DNA from: a virus
Strand: one strand, 5' to 3'
DNA length: 50,618 bases
Virus record (IMG/VR): IMGVR_UViG_3300030105_002486
Span: 5,062 to 55,679 of that record
The translations under genes and the position numbers were made by a program. The notes below the pieces were generated by a model that searched no databases, had not been told where the DNA came from, and saw only the letters and a list, made by a program, of their open reading frames with translations. Of this stretch, positions 1-8,167 are shown one piece after another (the first letter of the stretch is position 1; each line of letters opens with the position of its first letter).

Positions 1-380
1 ACACCGACGTTTAAACCACGGTCTGTGGTATTCATTGCTTCGTCTGCCTGCATTTGTAACACGACATTCGGATCGTCAAGGACATATGCTCTTGCATCTG
101 TTGCTGCATTTGATGCAGGCCACATGTCACTAAACGTCTTCTGCCCACTTGTTGGGTCCGTATAAGAGCATCCCATAAAAATTCCCACAGCTGCCAAGGT
201 AGCAGTTCCAGCATCTTTTTCAATCGTGCCGTTTGCTACAAGCTTAACAAAGTCACCGTTAAAAATAGCGGTGTCATATGTGGTAATTATCGGTAGCTGG
301 CGCATCTTGCCTGTAAGCGAACCTGATGCACTTGTAGTACCAATAGGTCTGGCTCCATACGGTGAAGCTGAAGTAGCCAT
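1..380 (-). CDS. Virion structural protein of the capsid region (3' end cut by window)
   Basis: The gene starts at the ATG at 380 and runs off the window after 126 codons. The visible N-terminus (MATSASPYGARPIG...) has a Tyr-Gly-x-Arg-Pro opening, a stretch around 'TTYDTAIFNGDFVKLVANG' and a 'GIFMGCSYTDPTSGQ' segment. This pattern is one I recall from virion structural or decoration proteins of uncultured marine phages. It lies directly after the scaffold-like gene and a small head-region gene, where a major capsid or capsid-decoration protein is expected. Whether it is the major capsid protein itself cannot be decided from the N-terminal third. Sure it is coding and structural; unsure of the exact role. 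Confidence 0.7.
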   Translation of the reverse strand, partial: MATSASPYGARPIGTTSASGSLTGKMRQLPIITTYDTAIFNGDFVKLVANGTIEKDAGTATLAAVGIFMGCSYTDPTSGQKTFSDMWPASNAATDARAYVLDDPNVVLQMQADEAMNTTDRGLNVG

Positions 381-416
381 AATTATTTTTCCTATTTGCT
401 AATTAATTTAAAACAT

Positions 417-887
417 TTAGCGACCCCCGCCGCCAAATGCTACACGAGTCTTACGGTTTGGCGCAAGAACTGGCATCCTGGGATCGTTCTCACGCATGTA
501 ATTGTTGTCTACAGCCTGCATCTGTGATTCTGCATGCTTCTTGTAATATGCACGTCGTTGCTCCACCATTTCTTCGGGAGATTTGCAGAGTAGCAGTCCG
601 CCAACTTCAATACCACCCTTTGCACCAAAGTCTGATTTATGATCACTCATAATTTGTAGCTCAGGATGGTCTTCGGCCTTTACTGGTTCCCAACCTTCTC
701 TAAATCTTTTAGATACATTGGTATTATCAGTATGGCCAACCATTGATGTACGAATCCACCTAAATACCCAGCCATCTTGTGGCTTAGGATCTGGTAAGAT
801 TGATGCAGGCTCCCACGACTTATCTCTAGTTTCGTCTTCACGACTATCTAAATCCCGTGACTCCCGTGATGCGCGTTCCTCAGACAT
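417..887 (-). CDS. Head-module protein of unknown function (156 aa)
   Basis: The ATG at 887 is chosen because a purine-rich GGAGAAAGAAA ribosome site precedes it and it overlaps the scaffold-like gene's stop by only 8 nt; an upstream ATG at 929 would overlap by 50 nt. The N-terminus is highly charged (Arg/Glu/Asp/Ser). The middle has a Trp/Arg segment (GWVFRWIRTSMVGHTDN) and the C-terminus ends in FGGGGR. I recall similar proteins between scaffold and capsid genes of marine phages, but no function. Position suggests a head completion or internal capsid protein; this is inference. Confidence 0.75.
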   Translation of the reverse strand: MSEERASRESRDLDSREDETRDKSWEPASILPDPKPQDGWVFRWIRTSMVGHTDNTNVSKRFREGWEPVKAEDHPELQIMSDHKSDFGAKGGIEVGGLLLCKSPEEMVEQRRAYYKKHAESQMQAVDNNYMRENDPRMPVLAPNRKTRVAFGGGGR

Positions 888-1884
888 TATTTTCTTTCTC
901 CTTGATGACTTGTCTTGCGTATTGTTCATTAGTAAGGTTCAGGCGTTTCGCGAGTCTCACCTGTGTCTGTGTTAATGTTACTGTGCGTGGCGATGAACCA
1001 CTATTCCTAGTAGCTCCAGCCACGGGGCTTGTCTTGCGACGACCCGCAGTATTAACGGTAACTTTATTACTGTTATCGCTTCCACTGAATTCTGCAGGAA
1101 AAACCTGCTTCATACGTTTATCTATTAAATCGTAATATTCATCAGAGCTTGGGTCAATACCCTCCCTCTCAACCAATTTCTGATGTACCCCATATGCAAA
1201 GCTAGTCATCTCTTCATCTTGACCAAACCACTTATTACTTTCTGACCAGCTAACTGCCTTATCATCAGGCTCTATCGGCTCTGGCTTTGGCACGTAGGGA
1301 GTCTGTGTGGCAACCGCACGTTCCTGAGCCATAACCTCCCTCTTCCAATTATCAATAATTTTTTTAGAAACATTAGGTGCATATGCCTGAGATAACTGGG
1401 CATTCGTCAAATGCTGCTGTGCTTCAGCTATTTCAGAAGAATCACCTGACTCATGGGCTTTTTTAAAGTTTTCCTGTGCCATGGACAGGTTTGCAGCCGC
1501 CCTACCCTTTGATTGATCGGTCAATGCTGTTTGAGAGTTCTGAACTAGCCTGAGAAGTCTTTGGTTTTCTACCTGAAGTGAGCCAGTATAGTTAACCGCC
1601 TCATTAGACATACGCTCTGCCGCTTCTTTGGCTCTGCGCTCATCATGGAATTCCTTCTTAAGCTTAGTAATTCTTTTTTGTACCTTTCCACCGTACTCCT
1701 TAAGCTCGTTTCCATCTTCATCTAGTGGGGCGTACTTCTGATCTTCCTCTGATCGGTCATCTACAACCTCAATGCCCACTTCTTCTTCCGTTTCTTGCAC
1801 ATCATTGCTTGAAGGTACTTCAACGGTATTTTTTACACCTAAAAACCTATCTTCTTCGCTCATCCTTCCAGTTTCTTCACTCAT
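880..1884 (-). CDS. Scaffold-like head assembly protein (334 aa)
   Basis: Very acidic N-terminus (about residues 1-60), then a long predicted coiled coil (about 65-190, rich in Lys/Glu/Gln/Ala) and a C-terminal part with a basic linker and a helical segment near LTQTQVRLAKRLNLTNEQYA. Coiled-coil character, high charge, no cysteine and a place between portal and capsid-region genes are typical of phage capsid scaffolding proteins, which act inside the procapsid and are lost on maturation. Its ATG overlaps the stop of the GroES-like gene by one base (TAATG), so translation is probably coupled. No protease domain is visible. The scaffold call is inference from composition and context. Confidence 0.7.
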   Translation of the reverse strand: MSEETGRMSEEDRFLGVKNTVEVPSSNDVQETEEEVGIEVVDDRSEEDQKYAPLDEDGNELKEYGGKVQKRITKLKKEFHDERRAKEAAERMSNEAVNYTGSLQVENQRLLRLVQNSQTALTDQSKGRAAANLSMAQENFKKAHESGDSSEIAEAQQHLTNAQLSQAYAPNVSKKIIDNWKREVMAQERAVATQTPYVPKPEPIEPDDKAVSWSESNKWFGQDEEMTSFAYGVHQKLVEREGIDPSSDEYYDLIDKRMKQVFPAEFSGSDNSNKVTVNTAGRRKTSPVAGATRNSGSSPRTVTLTQTQVRLAKRLNLTNEQYARQVIKEKENNV

Positions 1885-2303
1885 TATGCTCTTTCCACTC
1901 CTCTGGGATCTTCAACAACAGCTTCAACCGTGTCATCATTGATTAAACGAAACTCTTTACCATGAATTTTAATTCTTGTACCACTAAATGCCCGAAAAAC
2001 AACCCAATCACCCTCTTTACAGTAGGGTCCAGAGGGAAATCGACTAAAATTTGCATAAGAATCAGACCCCATCTTCAATACAAAGCCTACAACAGTCGAT
2101 ATTGACTCTTCATATTGACTTTGTGCTGACTTGATAATGCCTCCATCAGTAGTTTCGGTAATTTCTGGAAGTGCAATCAATAATTTGTACCCTGTTGGAT
2201 CGGGTAGCTGTGATGCGGAGGGGGTTGGGTCATCAACATCTTTAAATGTAATCTCTTCGATATCAATAACAGGATTTTCTACTTCTTTCGCGAGTGTAGT
2301 CAT
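1884..2303 (-). CDS. GroES-like co-chaperonin (139 aa)
   Basis: After about 35 acidic residues comes a chaperonin-10-like domain: 'PTGYKLLIALPEI', a mobile-loop-like 'TTDGGIIKSAQ' with the Gly-Gly-Ile that contacts GroEL in the family, 'STVVGFVLKMG', and the closing strands 'KEGDWVVFRAFSGTRIKIHG' and 'NDDTVEAVVEDP'. Family knowledge: phage co-chaperonins such as T4 gp31 replace host GroES so that the large capsid protein folds inside GroEL. Placement directly before scaffold and capsid genes fits that job. No GroEL is present in the window, so it would use the host chaperonin. The N-terminal extension is longer than in GroES (about 97 aa). Confidence 0.88.
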   Translation of the reverse strand: MTTLAKEVENPVIDIEEITFKDVDDPTPSASQLPDPTGYKLLIALPEITETTDGGIIKSAQSQYEESISTVVGFVLKMGSDSYANFSRFPSGPYCKEGDWVVFRAFSGTRIKIHGKEFRLINDDTVEAVVEDPRGVERA

Positions 2304-2347
2304 GTGACCTCTCGTTAAATTGTGGCATCCTTGCGGACGTTGCTCTT

Positions 2348-2527
2348 CTAATTAGAAGGTTTATTCTTTTTACTCGTACTTTCATGTGAAGAAGATACCC
2401 AGAGTCTTCCATTTTCATCTACATCAAATTCAAATACCTCATGGTCTGGCTCCACAAAGATATCGGCATCTTCTTTGTCAATAACACCAAAATACTTACC
2501 TAATCGAACAAGAGATTCCCATTTCAT
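2348..2527 (-). CDS. Small acidic head-module protein (59 aa)
   Basis: Short ORF reading MKWESLVRLGKYFGVIDKED... and ending in a Ser/Lys/Asn tail. It begins 3 nt after the stop of the upstream 62-codon gene and fills the gap before the GroES-like gene, so it belongs to the same operon. The middle (DADIFVEPDHEVFEFDVDENGRLWV) looks like a small beta-rich unit. No known domain recognised. The tight spacing and plausible composition support a real gene. Confidence 0.6.
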   Translation of the reverse strand: MKWESLVRLGKYFGVIDKEDADIFVEPDHEVFEFDVDENGRLWVSSSHESTSKKNKPSN

Positions 2528-2530
2528 TCC

Positions 2531-2719
2531 TTAAAAATCCTGCACCTTATCTATCATATCAATTATTTCTCGTTCTGCCCAAGCTAATCCTTCAATAATA
2601 CCAGTAATCTTACGGTAATCCTCCATGTCCTTAGCATTTCCAACTGCCAAATGGTCAGCAAGCTCGTTCATCTGTTGCCTGATAGACTTTTTAAGTGTCA
2701 CGAGGACATTATCTGGCAT
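2531..2719 (-). CDS. Small helical protein after portal (62 aa)
   Basis: The ATG at 2719 sits 7 nt after a GGAG inside the end of the portal gene and overlaps the portal stop by 11 nt; an in-frame GTG at 2731 is less likely. The sequence (MPDNVLVTLKKSIRQQMNELADHL...) is nearly all helical, with a 'DYRKITGIIEGLAWAEREIIDMI' segment. I recall small proteins of this pattern next to portal or head-tail genes in many phages, without an assigned function. Probable coiled-coil assembly factor; role unknown. Confidence 0.65.
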   Translation of the reverse strand: MPDNVLVTLKKSIRQQMNELADHLAVGNAKDMEDYRKITGIIEGLAWAEREIIDMIDKVQDF

Positions 2720-5201
2720 TGTTATCTCCACTTATTTCCTGCTTAATCCTAAGTCCCATCTCAAGTCCTTTCACTTCTAGGTCTGCATCTAGTTTTTCAG
2801 ACTCAATCTCTGCCTTTAATAGTAAAGCTTTTTCTTCAAGACTCAATCCTGCCATATCTACACGTTCCTTGCTTGCAAGCTTCTGTCTTTCAAGTTCCAC
2901 CTTCTGCATATCAATCTGTTGCTTCGCTTGATCTGTCGCTTGCTTCGCTTGATCTGCAGCTTGCTTGCGCTGTTGGTCTTGTTCTAGTGTCGCAATCTCA
3001 CGTTCGCGCATTTGGATAATTGGATCTTGCTGATTTTGTGCTGCTTGATCTGCTTGTGCCTGTTGTTCTTTCTTACCAGACATCTGATCGGCAGCATCGG
3101 CTACTAATTTAGCAAGTTGCGATGCAAGCCTGGGCGATAGCTGCTCTTCTTCGGTTGGTAGTTTTATACCAAGCTCGTCTTCTATCTGTTTGCGGAAAAT
3201 AAATGCCAAGTGTTCACGAACATGTGCATCCAATGCACCACTCACCGCACCACCAGCAGGACTGTTCTGTACCTCCTGTGCCAACTGCGGATCATTTTTT
3301 AACATCATATGGACACGGTTGTGTGCCTCATGGTCCTGATACTCGTATACCTTAACAGGAGAAAGTGTAAGCATCTCTTGATTTTCAGTAATAGGATCTT
3401 TAGGTAGAACTTCTTCCTGATTCGGAACTACCCTATCTGCATTAGGAATACCAATAAGCTCCATCATTTGCCTATGCAATAATGGCATGTCATAAAGATT
3501 GGGAGACTGTTGCGCTAACTGTAGCGCTGCTTGATACTGCATAACTCTTTGTGCCATTGTCGATGCATTTGGATCAGAGACTGGAACAACATCAATGCGA
3601 TCATCAAAATCCTCAGCCTTTATACCTTCTCCATCTTCTGTTTCGTAAGGATATTCTGGGTCTGTATAATCGCGTATAATGTTTGATAAAATTTTATATT
3701 CTTGTTTTAAGCTTGCGTGTATCCTTGCTTGAATAGCAGACTGCACCTTCATCGCACGTTCCATAATTGCAAGAGTGGTCCCAACGGGAGCATCTTGACT
3801 CATGTCTGCTACTTTAAGGTCGGCCATTGACGCAAAGCGTCTGCCTTCTTCGACGATATTACCCAGTAACTGATAAAGGACCGAACTAGGTTCCTTATAA
3901 GGAAGGAAGGTGATGTTGTCGCGAATAACCCCACCAGGGACATCAACGTCCCTGAACTCTCCTGGCATGATAGGCGTGTCGTCGCCTTTGATTCTGAGTC
4001 CACGAGTTTTCAATCCTCCTGGTAGATTGGATAATGTGCCTGCATCAACCAACTGTCTAAGTAAGCTGGTTGCAGACTTGGCTAAACCTCCAATCATATG
4101 GATCAAGCCAAGGTTATAAAATCCAATTCCAGGAACATATCCATAGTGGACAAAGTGCTGCAGCTTAACTCTGTGCGGATCTTCTTCCTCCCAGTTCCTG
4201 TAAATAGAAAGAACAGTATTACTTCCTTTGTCGATTGTAACGACATACGGTAGTGCTACCTTGTCCTCGTCTTCATAACCTGGAAGGTCTACATCAACAT
4301 GCATTTCTAAGAGTTGATGTTTTTCCCGACTTTCATATGAGGGGGTCACGCCTCCAATATCATTATATTTTTCCCTGATTGGATTCTCTTCTACATTGGA
4401 GGGCGTAAGCTCAACATCCCGATAAAAACCACTAACCTGTAATTTTCTTATCTGGTTAGTACTCCTAGTCATTACATGGGTATACCGTTCTGCATGTTGT
4501 AACTCTCCCTCATTGTATGCAACTACAAAATCTTCAGCGGGAACAAACATAGAAGTAGGTCTGCCAAGGGATGGATCAAAATAAATCTTACGAAATGCAG
4601 AACCAGCTAACGGCAAACTAAATAATAACTTTTCAGTTTCTGAGCGATACTCAGTCATCACTTCAATAAGCTGATAGTTTAAATACTCCTGAACTCTTTT
4701 TGCCTGTTGCGCCCTTTCTTTAGTAAACTTACCCCAGACATGAGCCTTTACTGGCCCCTGCGCTGGCATAATTTCCTGTATAGTTTGAGCTTGAAATCTG
4801 ACGACTGCCTCTGATAACATTGGATGGAATACACCACATGCACCAGCCCATGGCGTTGTACGGTCTTCGATTTCTAATCCAAGCTGATCCAGGCCTTCCT
4901 TGTAGGTTTGCTCCCAAGACGATCTACTACTTCTATCGGACTCAAACTTAGACACCAGGTCTGAAGACAAAGTAGATAGTTCATTATCATCTATAAAGTC
5001 GGCAAGGTTAGATTGAAAAGAATCTTCACCCATACTCTCATCTGCTCCAGGATCGAAATCAACGACTACACTTCCATCGTCCATCTCTGTAACCTCTGAA
5101 TCCCCAGAAGCTTCTTCGTCTTCAATTACCATGAGTCCTTCTGGACCCATATCAAAATCATCTTGATTTAATAAAGATTCTAATGTTTTTTCTATTGCCA
5201 C
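2709..5201 (-). CDS. Portal protein, P22-like class (830 aa)
   Basis: Forms the dodecameric ring through which DNA enters and leaves the head. The core from about residue 65 to 640 carries the conserved segments I associate with this portal family: 'RSSWEQTYKEGLDQLGLEIE', 'RTTPWAGACGVFHPMLSEA', 'LLFSLPLAGSAFRKIYFDP', 'FVPAEDFVVAYNEGEL' and 'ERYTHVM'. The N-terminal 60 residues are acidic. Residues about 690-815 form a Gln/Lys/Ala-rich coiled coil that lengthens the protein beyond the usual 700-750 aa. The start is GTG at 5201, preceded by AGAGGAAT. It follows the large terminase after a 134 bp spacer that holds a structured element (5242-5297). Confidence 0.9.
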   Translation of the reverse strand: MAIEKTLESLLNQDDFDMGPEGLMVIEDEEASGDSEVTEMDDGSVVVDFDPGADESMGEDSFQSNLADFIDDNELSTLSSDLVSKFESDRSSRSSWEQTYKEGLDQLGLEIEDRTTPWAGACGVFHPMLSEAVVRFQAQTIQEIMPAQGPVKAHVWGKFTKERAQQAKRVQEYLNYQLIEVMTEYRSETEKLLFSLPLAGSAFRKIYFDPSLGRPTSMFVPAEDFVVAYNEGELQHAERYTHVMTRSTNQIRKLQVSGFYRDVELTPSNVEENPIREKYNDIGGVTPSYESREKHQLLEMHVDVDLPGYEDEDKVALPYVVTIDKGSNTVLSIYRNWEEEDPHRVKLQHFVHYGYVPGIGFYNLGLIHMIGGLAKSATSLLRQLVDAGTLSNLPGGLKTRGLRIKGDDTPIMPGEFRDVDVPGGVIRDNITFLPYKEPSSVLYQLLGNIVEEGRRFASMADLKVADMSQDAPVGTTLAIMERAMKVQSAIQARIHASLKQEYKILSNIIRDYTDPEYPYETEDGEGIKAEDFDDRIDVVPVSDPNASTMAQRVMQYQAALQLAQQSPNLYDMPLLHRQMMELIGIPNADRVVPNQEEVLPKDPITENQEMLTLSPVKVYEYQDHEAHNRVHMMLKNDPQLAQEVQNSPAGGAVSGALDAHVREHLAFIFRKQIEDELGIKLPTEEEQLSPRLASQLAKLVADAADQMSGKKEQQAQADQAAQNQQDPIIQMREREIATLEQDQQRKQAADQAKQATDQAKQQIDMQKVELERQKLASKERVDMAGLSLEEKALLLKAEIESEKLDADLEVKGLEMGLRIKQEISGDNNAR

Positions 5202-5241
5202 GAATAATTCCTCTGCAGGTGCCTCATCTTTCTATAACAGC

Positions 5242-5297
5242 CCCCAAGGGAAACTCTTGCAGGAAATAACCCTTGAGGACTGTGAAATAGAAACCTC
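5242..5297. other. Structured intergenic element, copy 1
   Basis: Between terminase and portal. CCCCAAGGG (5242-5250) faces CCCTTGAGG (5270-5278), giving a 9 bp stem. On the minus-strand RNA it is continuous with one U-G pair; on the plus strand it has one C-A mismatch. The 3' arm's GAGG can also pair with CCTC at 5294-5297, so two folds compete. A close copy lies at 18702-18755. Strand and function are not determined. Confidence 0.5.
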
Positions 5298-5335
5298 TCT
5301 AACACAATGAGAAAATATAGTCAAAGAGTCAACTC

Positions 5336-6982
5336 CTAATAATAATCTGCTTTTCTATTTAAAAGAAACTCTTCTTCCTCTTCGTCGCTTTCTATACGAA
5401 TAAATCCACCCTGACGAAAGCGCAATAATGCTTGTGTAGATGAGTCTACCAGGTCATCGTGATCCCCAGTGGGGAACGCGGCAAACTCCTCTATTACTAG
5501 TTCAGCCCATCTTGTTTTAGGCGCCCAGACGTGACCCGATGAAAATAAATCCGAGACAGCATTCACTCTTGCTATTTTATCTTTTCCTCTGCTGGGAACA
5601 TACTCACCCACAGGTATACCCATCCTTCGTAGCTCAAAAATTAAAGGGGTACCTGCTGCCTTGGCTTCAACAATAAAAGCATCAGGATCATATTCTTTGT
5701 ACATTTCATATGCTCTTGCCTTGAGATCTGGAAACTCAAGACGCTCCTGAAGAGCATCCAAAAGAATAATGTTTGCCACATCATTCTTGTCTGTAAAAAC
5801 ACCCCATGTTGTACACGCACTATAGTCTGCAGTTTCTTTTGCTAAAAATGCTGTATCCCAAGATTGAATAACAAAGTCACAAGTAGGAGGTTTTTTCTCT
5901 GTCCACTCTTTCCACCACTCACGCTTAATAATTGCAGATTCTTCAGAGGTAGGATCTTGCTGATACTGGGCGCTCCACTTGCTTACAGGAAGCTCAGCCT
6001 TTAGTGCCTCTAATTGATCCAGCGGCCAGAAGCCAGGCCACAAAGATTTGCCACTGGGAAGTATTGCAGGAAATTCTATTATCTCCCATTCATCAGCACC
6101 TCCTCTTTCTACGGATGCTTTAATAATACTTCCCGTTAAATCCTTTTTTGCCCAACGTGTCATAACTAAACATATAGCGCCTCCAGGCTGGAGCCTCTGG
6201 CGTGGACCTGACGTGTACCATTCATAGGTTTTGTCATATACGGATGGATCATTTAGGGCGGCTTCCTGCTCAGAATGTGGATCGTCCACGATTAAGATAT
6301 CTGCGCCCTTACCAGTTACAGCGCCACCCACACCAATAGCAAAGTAATCACCGCCCTTATTTGTACTCCAACGTCCCGCTGCCTTGGAATCAGTGCTTAA
6401 AGCAACATCCTGGAATATCCTCTGATATACTTCTGATCCTACAAGATTACGAACCTTACGACCAAATCCAACGGCAAGCTCTGCTGTGTGGGCAGTTTGA
6501 ATGACCTTTCTATCTGGAAACCTTCCTAAATACCATGCAGGGAAGAGGTTAGATGCAAATTCTGACTTTGTATGACGGGGTGGCATGTTTACTATAAGCC
6601 TCTTAAGGCTCCCATCTGCGATCCTATTGAATGCATCGGACATGATTGCGTGGTGGCTGCCCTCAATAAACGCGGGCCATACCTCTTTTACAAAAGAAAG
6701 AAAGTCTTTTTGTGCTGAAGCTCTCCCCCTTGCTATGTTTAACTGATCCAGAAGAGCAATAACTTCTTTCTGAGCAGTAGGAGAAAGAGCATGGAGGTTT
6801 TTGGTAACAGTGGTTATGTCTAGTTCCACTGGCAATCTATCATTTATCAGAATCCTTTGGTTTTTTTGACCACCTTCTACTATGGACCTTTCTATTGCGT
6901 TGAAGCAATAAGCCTCTACTATTACTACGGTAACGCTCTTGTCTTTTTGGCCCCTTGAAATATTTTTCTGTGACTTCCCCAT
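5336..6982 (-). CDS. Terminase large subunit (up to 548 aa)
   Basis: ATP-driven packaging motor and nuclease. Counting from the ATG at 6982: Walker-A-like 'MPPRHTKSE' (133-141), Walker B 'ILIVDDPH' (229-236), a motor segment around 'VMTRWAKKDLTG', then an RNase-H-like nuclease with 'QSWDTAF' (Asp376) and 'GDHDDLVDS' (Asp507, Asp509, Asp510). Family members I recall begin close to the 'LDITTVTKNLHALSP' segment, so the true start may be a GTG at 6829; the first 50 residues from the 6982 ATG overlap the upstream ORF by 143 nt in another frame and look atypical. The small subunit is not adjacent but at 9736-10173. Confidence 0.93.
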   Translation of the reverse strand: MGKSQKNISRGQKDKSVTVVIVEAYCFNAIERSIVEGGQKNQRILINDRLPVELDITTVTKNLHALSPTAQKEVIALLDQLNIARGRASAQKDFLSFVKEVWPAFIEGSHHAIMSDAFNRIADGSLKRLIVNMPPRHTKSEFASNLFPAWYLGRFPDRKVIQTAHTAELAVGFGRKVRNLVGSEVYQRIFQDVALSTDSKAAGRWSTNKGGDYFAIGVGGAVTGKGADILIVDDPHSEQEAALNDPSVYDKTYEWYTSGPRQRLQPGGAICLVMTRWAKKDLTGSIIKASVERGGADEWEIIEFPAILPSGKSLWPGFWPLDQLEALKAELPVSKWSAQYQQDPTSEESAIIKREWWKEWTEKKPPTCDFVIQSWDTAFLAKETADYSACTTWGVFTDKNDVANIILLDALQERLEFPDLKARAYEMYKEYDPDAFIVEAKAAGTPLIFELRRMGIPVGEYVPSRGKDKIARVNAVSDLFSSGHVWAPKTRWAELVIEEFAAFPTGDHDDLVDSSTQALLRFRQGGFIRIESDEEEEEFLLNRKADYY

Positions 6983-7277
6983 CCTCAGAGTCTTCTTCGG
7001 CAGCTAAATTAATAACCTGACGAGCAAGATCGTACCAATGTTCACTATTAGGCTTGTGTCCCAATTTTTGCAAGTAATCCTCTAGAATCTGGTTTGCACT
7101 TTTTCCTATAAATTTGATCTTACCACTGCTATAGAGAGCAAAGTATTCGGGAAACTCCTTTACAGCCTGCTTTGCAGTATATCCACGCTTTATATACCCA
7201 TGTCGATCACGAAAAGCAGCAGCTTTGTACGATTCAACTGCCCTTGCTATGACATAAAAGACATCATTCTTTTTCAC
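6840..7277 (-). CDS. Hypothetical protein before terminase (145 aa)
   Basis: Starts with GTG at 7277 behind AGGTG. The first 95 residues look like a real folded protein (FYVIARAVESYKAAAFRDRH, AKQAVKEFPEYFALYSSGK, NQILEDYLQKLGHKPNSEHW). The last 45 residues become Arg/Lys-rich and overlap the N-terminal extension of the large terminase by 143 nt. A run of seven A on the coding strand (near 6860) lies in this overlap, so the frame in the last 45 codons is less certain than in the first 95. No family recognised; the place suggests a packaging-linked role. Confidence 0.55.
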   Translation of the reverse strand: MKKNDVFYVIARAVESYKAAAFRDRHGYIKRGYTAKQAVKEFPEYFALYSSGKIKFIGKSANQILEDYLQKLGHKPNSEHWYDLARQVINLAAEEDSEDGEVTEKYFKGPKRQERYRSNSRGLLLQRNRKVHSRRWSKKPKDSDK

Positions 7278-7394
7278 TGCAGCACCTATCTGAGTATGAT
7301 TGATTTCCCCACCAGCATTGACTGGTATTTATGGCACAAGAACAAAATAAAAAGATAGAAATTACCGTAAAGAAAACTTTCAAACCTCCTCCTC

Positions 7395-7487
7395 TCTATA
7401 TATAGATAATCTATAGTAGATTATATCTATATATAGATAATCTATTATAAGTAATCTATTCTATAAAAATTTAGATAATATATCTAG
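7395..7487. repeat. AT-rich dyad and direct-repeat array
   Basis: CTATATATAGATAATCTAT occurs exactly twice (7396-7414 and 7427-7445, 31 bp apart). Between them AATCTATAGTAGATT (7408-7422) is a perfect dyad, and TAGATAATATATCTA (7472-7486) is another. The last two motifs recur near 22229-22284. Nearly pure A/T with clustered dyads fits an origin-like unwinding region or a multi-site operator upstream of the terminase operon; which one cannot be told from sequence. Confidence 0.6.
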
Positions 7488-7602
7488 GTATTGACTACAA
7501 TCCCTGCTAAACACAAAGCTTACATAAAGCTGCAATATTATTAAAAACTTGGTGTGGAATGTGCAAAACACTGTTTATTATACCAGCAGGTACAGCTACT
7601 GC

Positions 7603-7626
7603 TAGGGGGGGTCGGGGGTACTGGGG
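7603..7626 (+). other. G-run tract with G-quadruplex potential
   Basis: G7, G5 and G4 runs separated by 2 and 4 bases lie in otherwise AT-rich non-coding DNA. The first run can be split, giving the four G-tracts a quadruplex needs. No ORF covers it convincingly. Confidence 0.35.
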
Positions 7627-7687
7627 TGTCTCAAAAGCAACTCTTTTAGTAACAGCGTTACCAGCCGACAAGAAACATTCCAGCAAC

Positions 7688-7715
7688 GGAGCTTCGCCCT
7701 ATCTTTGGTAACAGC
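7688..7715. repeat. Isolated copy of the GGAGCTTCGCCC repeat
   Basis: Matches the core of the tandem array at 9397-9533 (GGAGCTTCGCCCTATCT, then GTAACAGC) with two or three differences. A further partial copy (CTCTTTTAGTAACAGCG) lies just upstream near 7643-7660. Placed in the non-coding stretch upstream of the terminase operon. Confidence 0.55.
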
Positions 7716-7760
7716 ATACCTCGCCATACTTCCTAACAAATCAAAGGGCCAAAGCTGTTG

Positions 7761-7818
7761 TTAGAAAAGTCAGCCGAGGCTGACATTCGCTTGCGCTCAC
7801 CCAGTCGGGGTTTTCTAA
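7761..7818. other. Nested hairpin in non-coding region
   Basis: TTAGAAAA (7761-7768) pairs with TTTTCTAA (7811-7818). Inside, GTCAGC/GCTGAC (7769-7774 and 7779-7784) closes a CGAG tetraloop. The outer 8 bp AT stem plus a GC-rich inner stem suggests a transcribed structured RNA or cruciform; not a simple terminator. Confidence 0.45.
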
Positions 7819-7911
7819 AACTGTCCCTATTAATTTGAGTCGTTGATGTCAAATGCTTACCAACAACTCCTTTGTTACAGCGAGCTTAAAAGAAAAAGCT
7901 ATAGCTCGCCC

Positions 7912-8028
7912 CTTCCCCACTTCGCCCACACGCCCCAGGCCACCGCCACCCAAATCACTCCCACTCTTCCACCACCCAGATCCACCCCAGGCCACCACCC
8001 CAAACCTCCACCCTCCCACCACTGAAAC
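7912..8028. other. C-rich, G-poor low-complexity tract
   Basis: About 115 bp dominated by CCAC and CCC units with very few G on the plus strand. It resembles the CCA tract ending the tandem array at 9534-9610. Proline-rich reading frames across it are composition artefacts. The strong strand bias could form a G-rich structure on the minus strand. Confidence 0.55.
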
Positions 8029-8031
8029 GGA

Positions 8032-8114
8032 TTCGTCTTTGTAAGATTCCTTTTGTATGGCTTCCCTGATTTTTCTAGGGAAAAATCAACGCCATAGTCA
8101 GGAATCAAGACGAA
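8032..8114. other. Long hairpin I
   Basis: Successive arms pair outward to inward: TTCGTCTT/AAGACGAA, GATTCCT/AGGAATC, ATGGC/GCCAT and TGATTTTTC/GAAAAATCA around a TAGG loop, 29 paired bases in all with small internal loops. First of three long hairpins between the C-rich tract and gene 8416-9327. Confidence 0.6.
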
Positions 8115-8167
8115 ACATTTTATCTCTCTCTATATATGAACGCAGGAAGATAACCACATGCATTCTG

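Noticed and set aside
880-1884. Capsid protease fused to scaffold
   Set aside because: No Ser/His/Asp or S14/S49-type protease motif is visible in the scaffold-like protein.
7843-8044. Proline/histidine-rich ORFs on the plus strand
   Set aside because: They arise from the C-rich low-complexity tract, have no ribosome site, and overlap the structured region.
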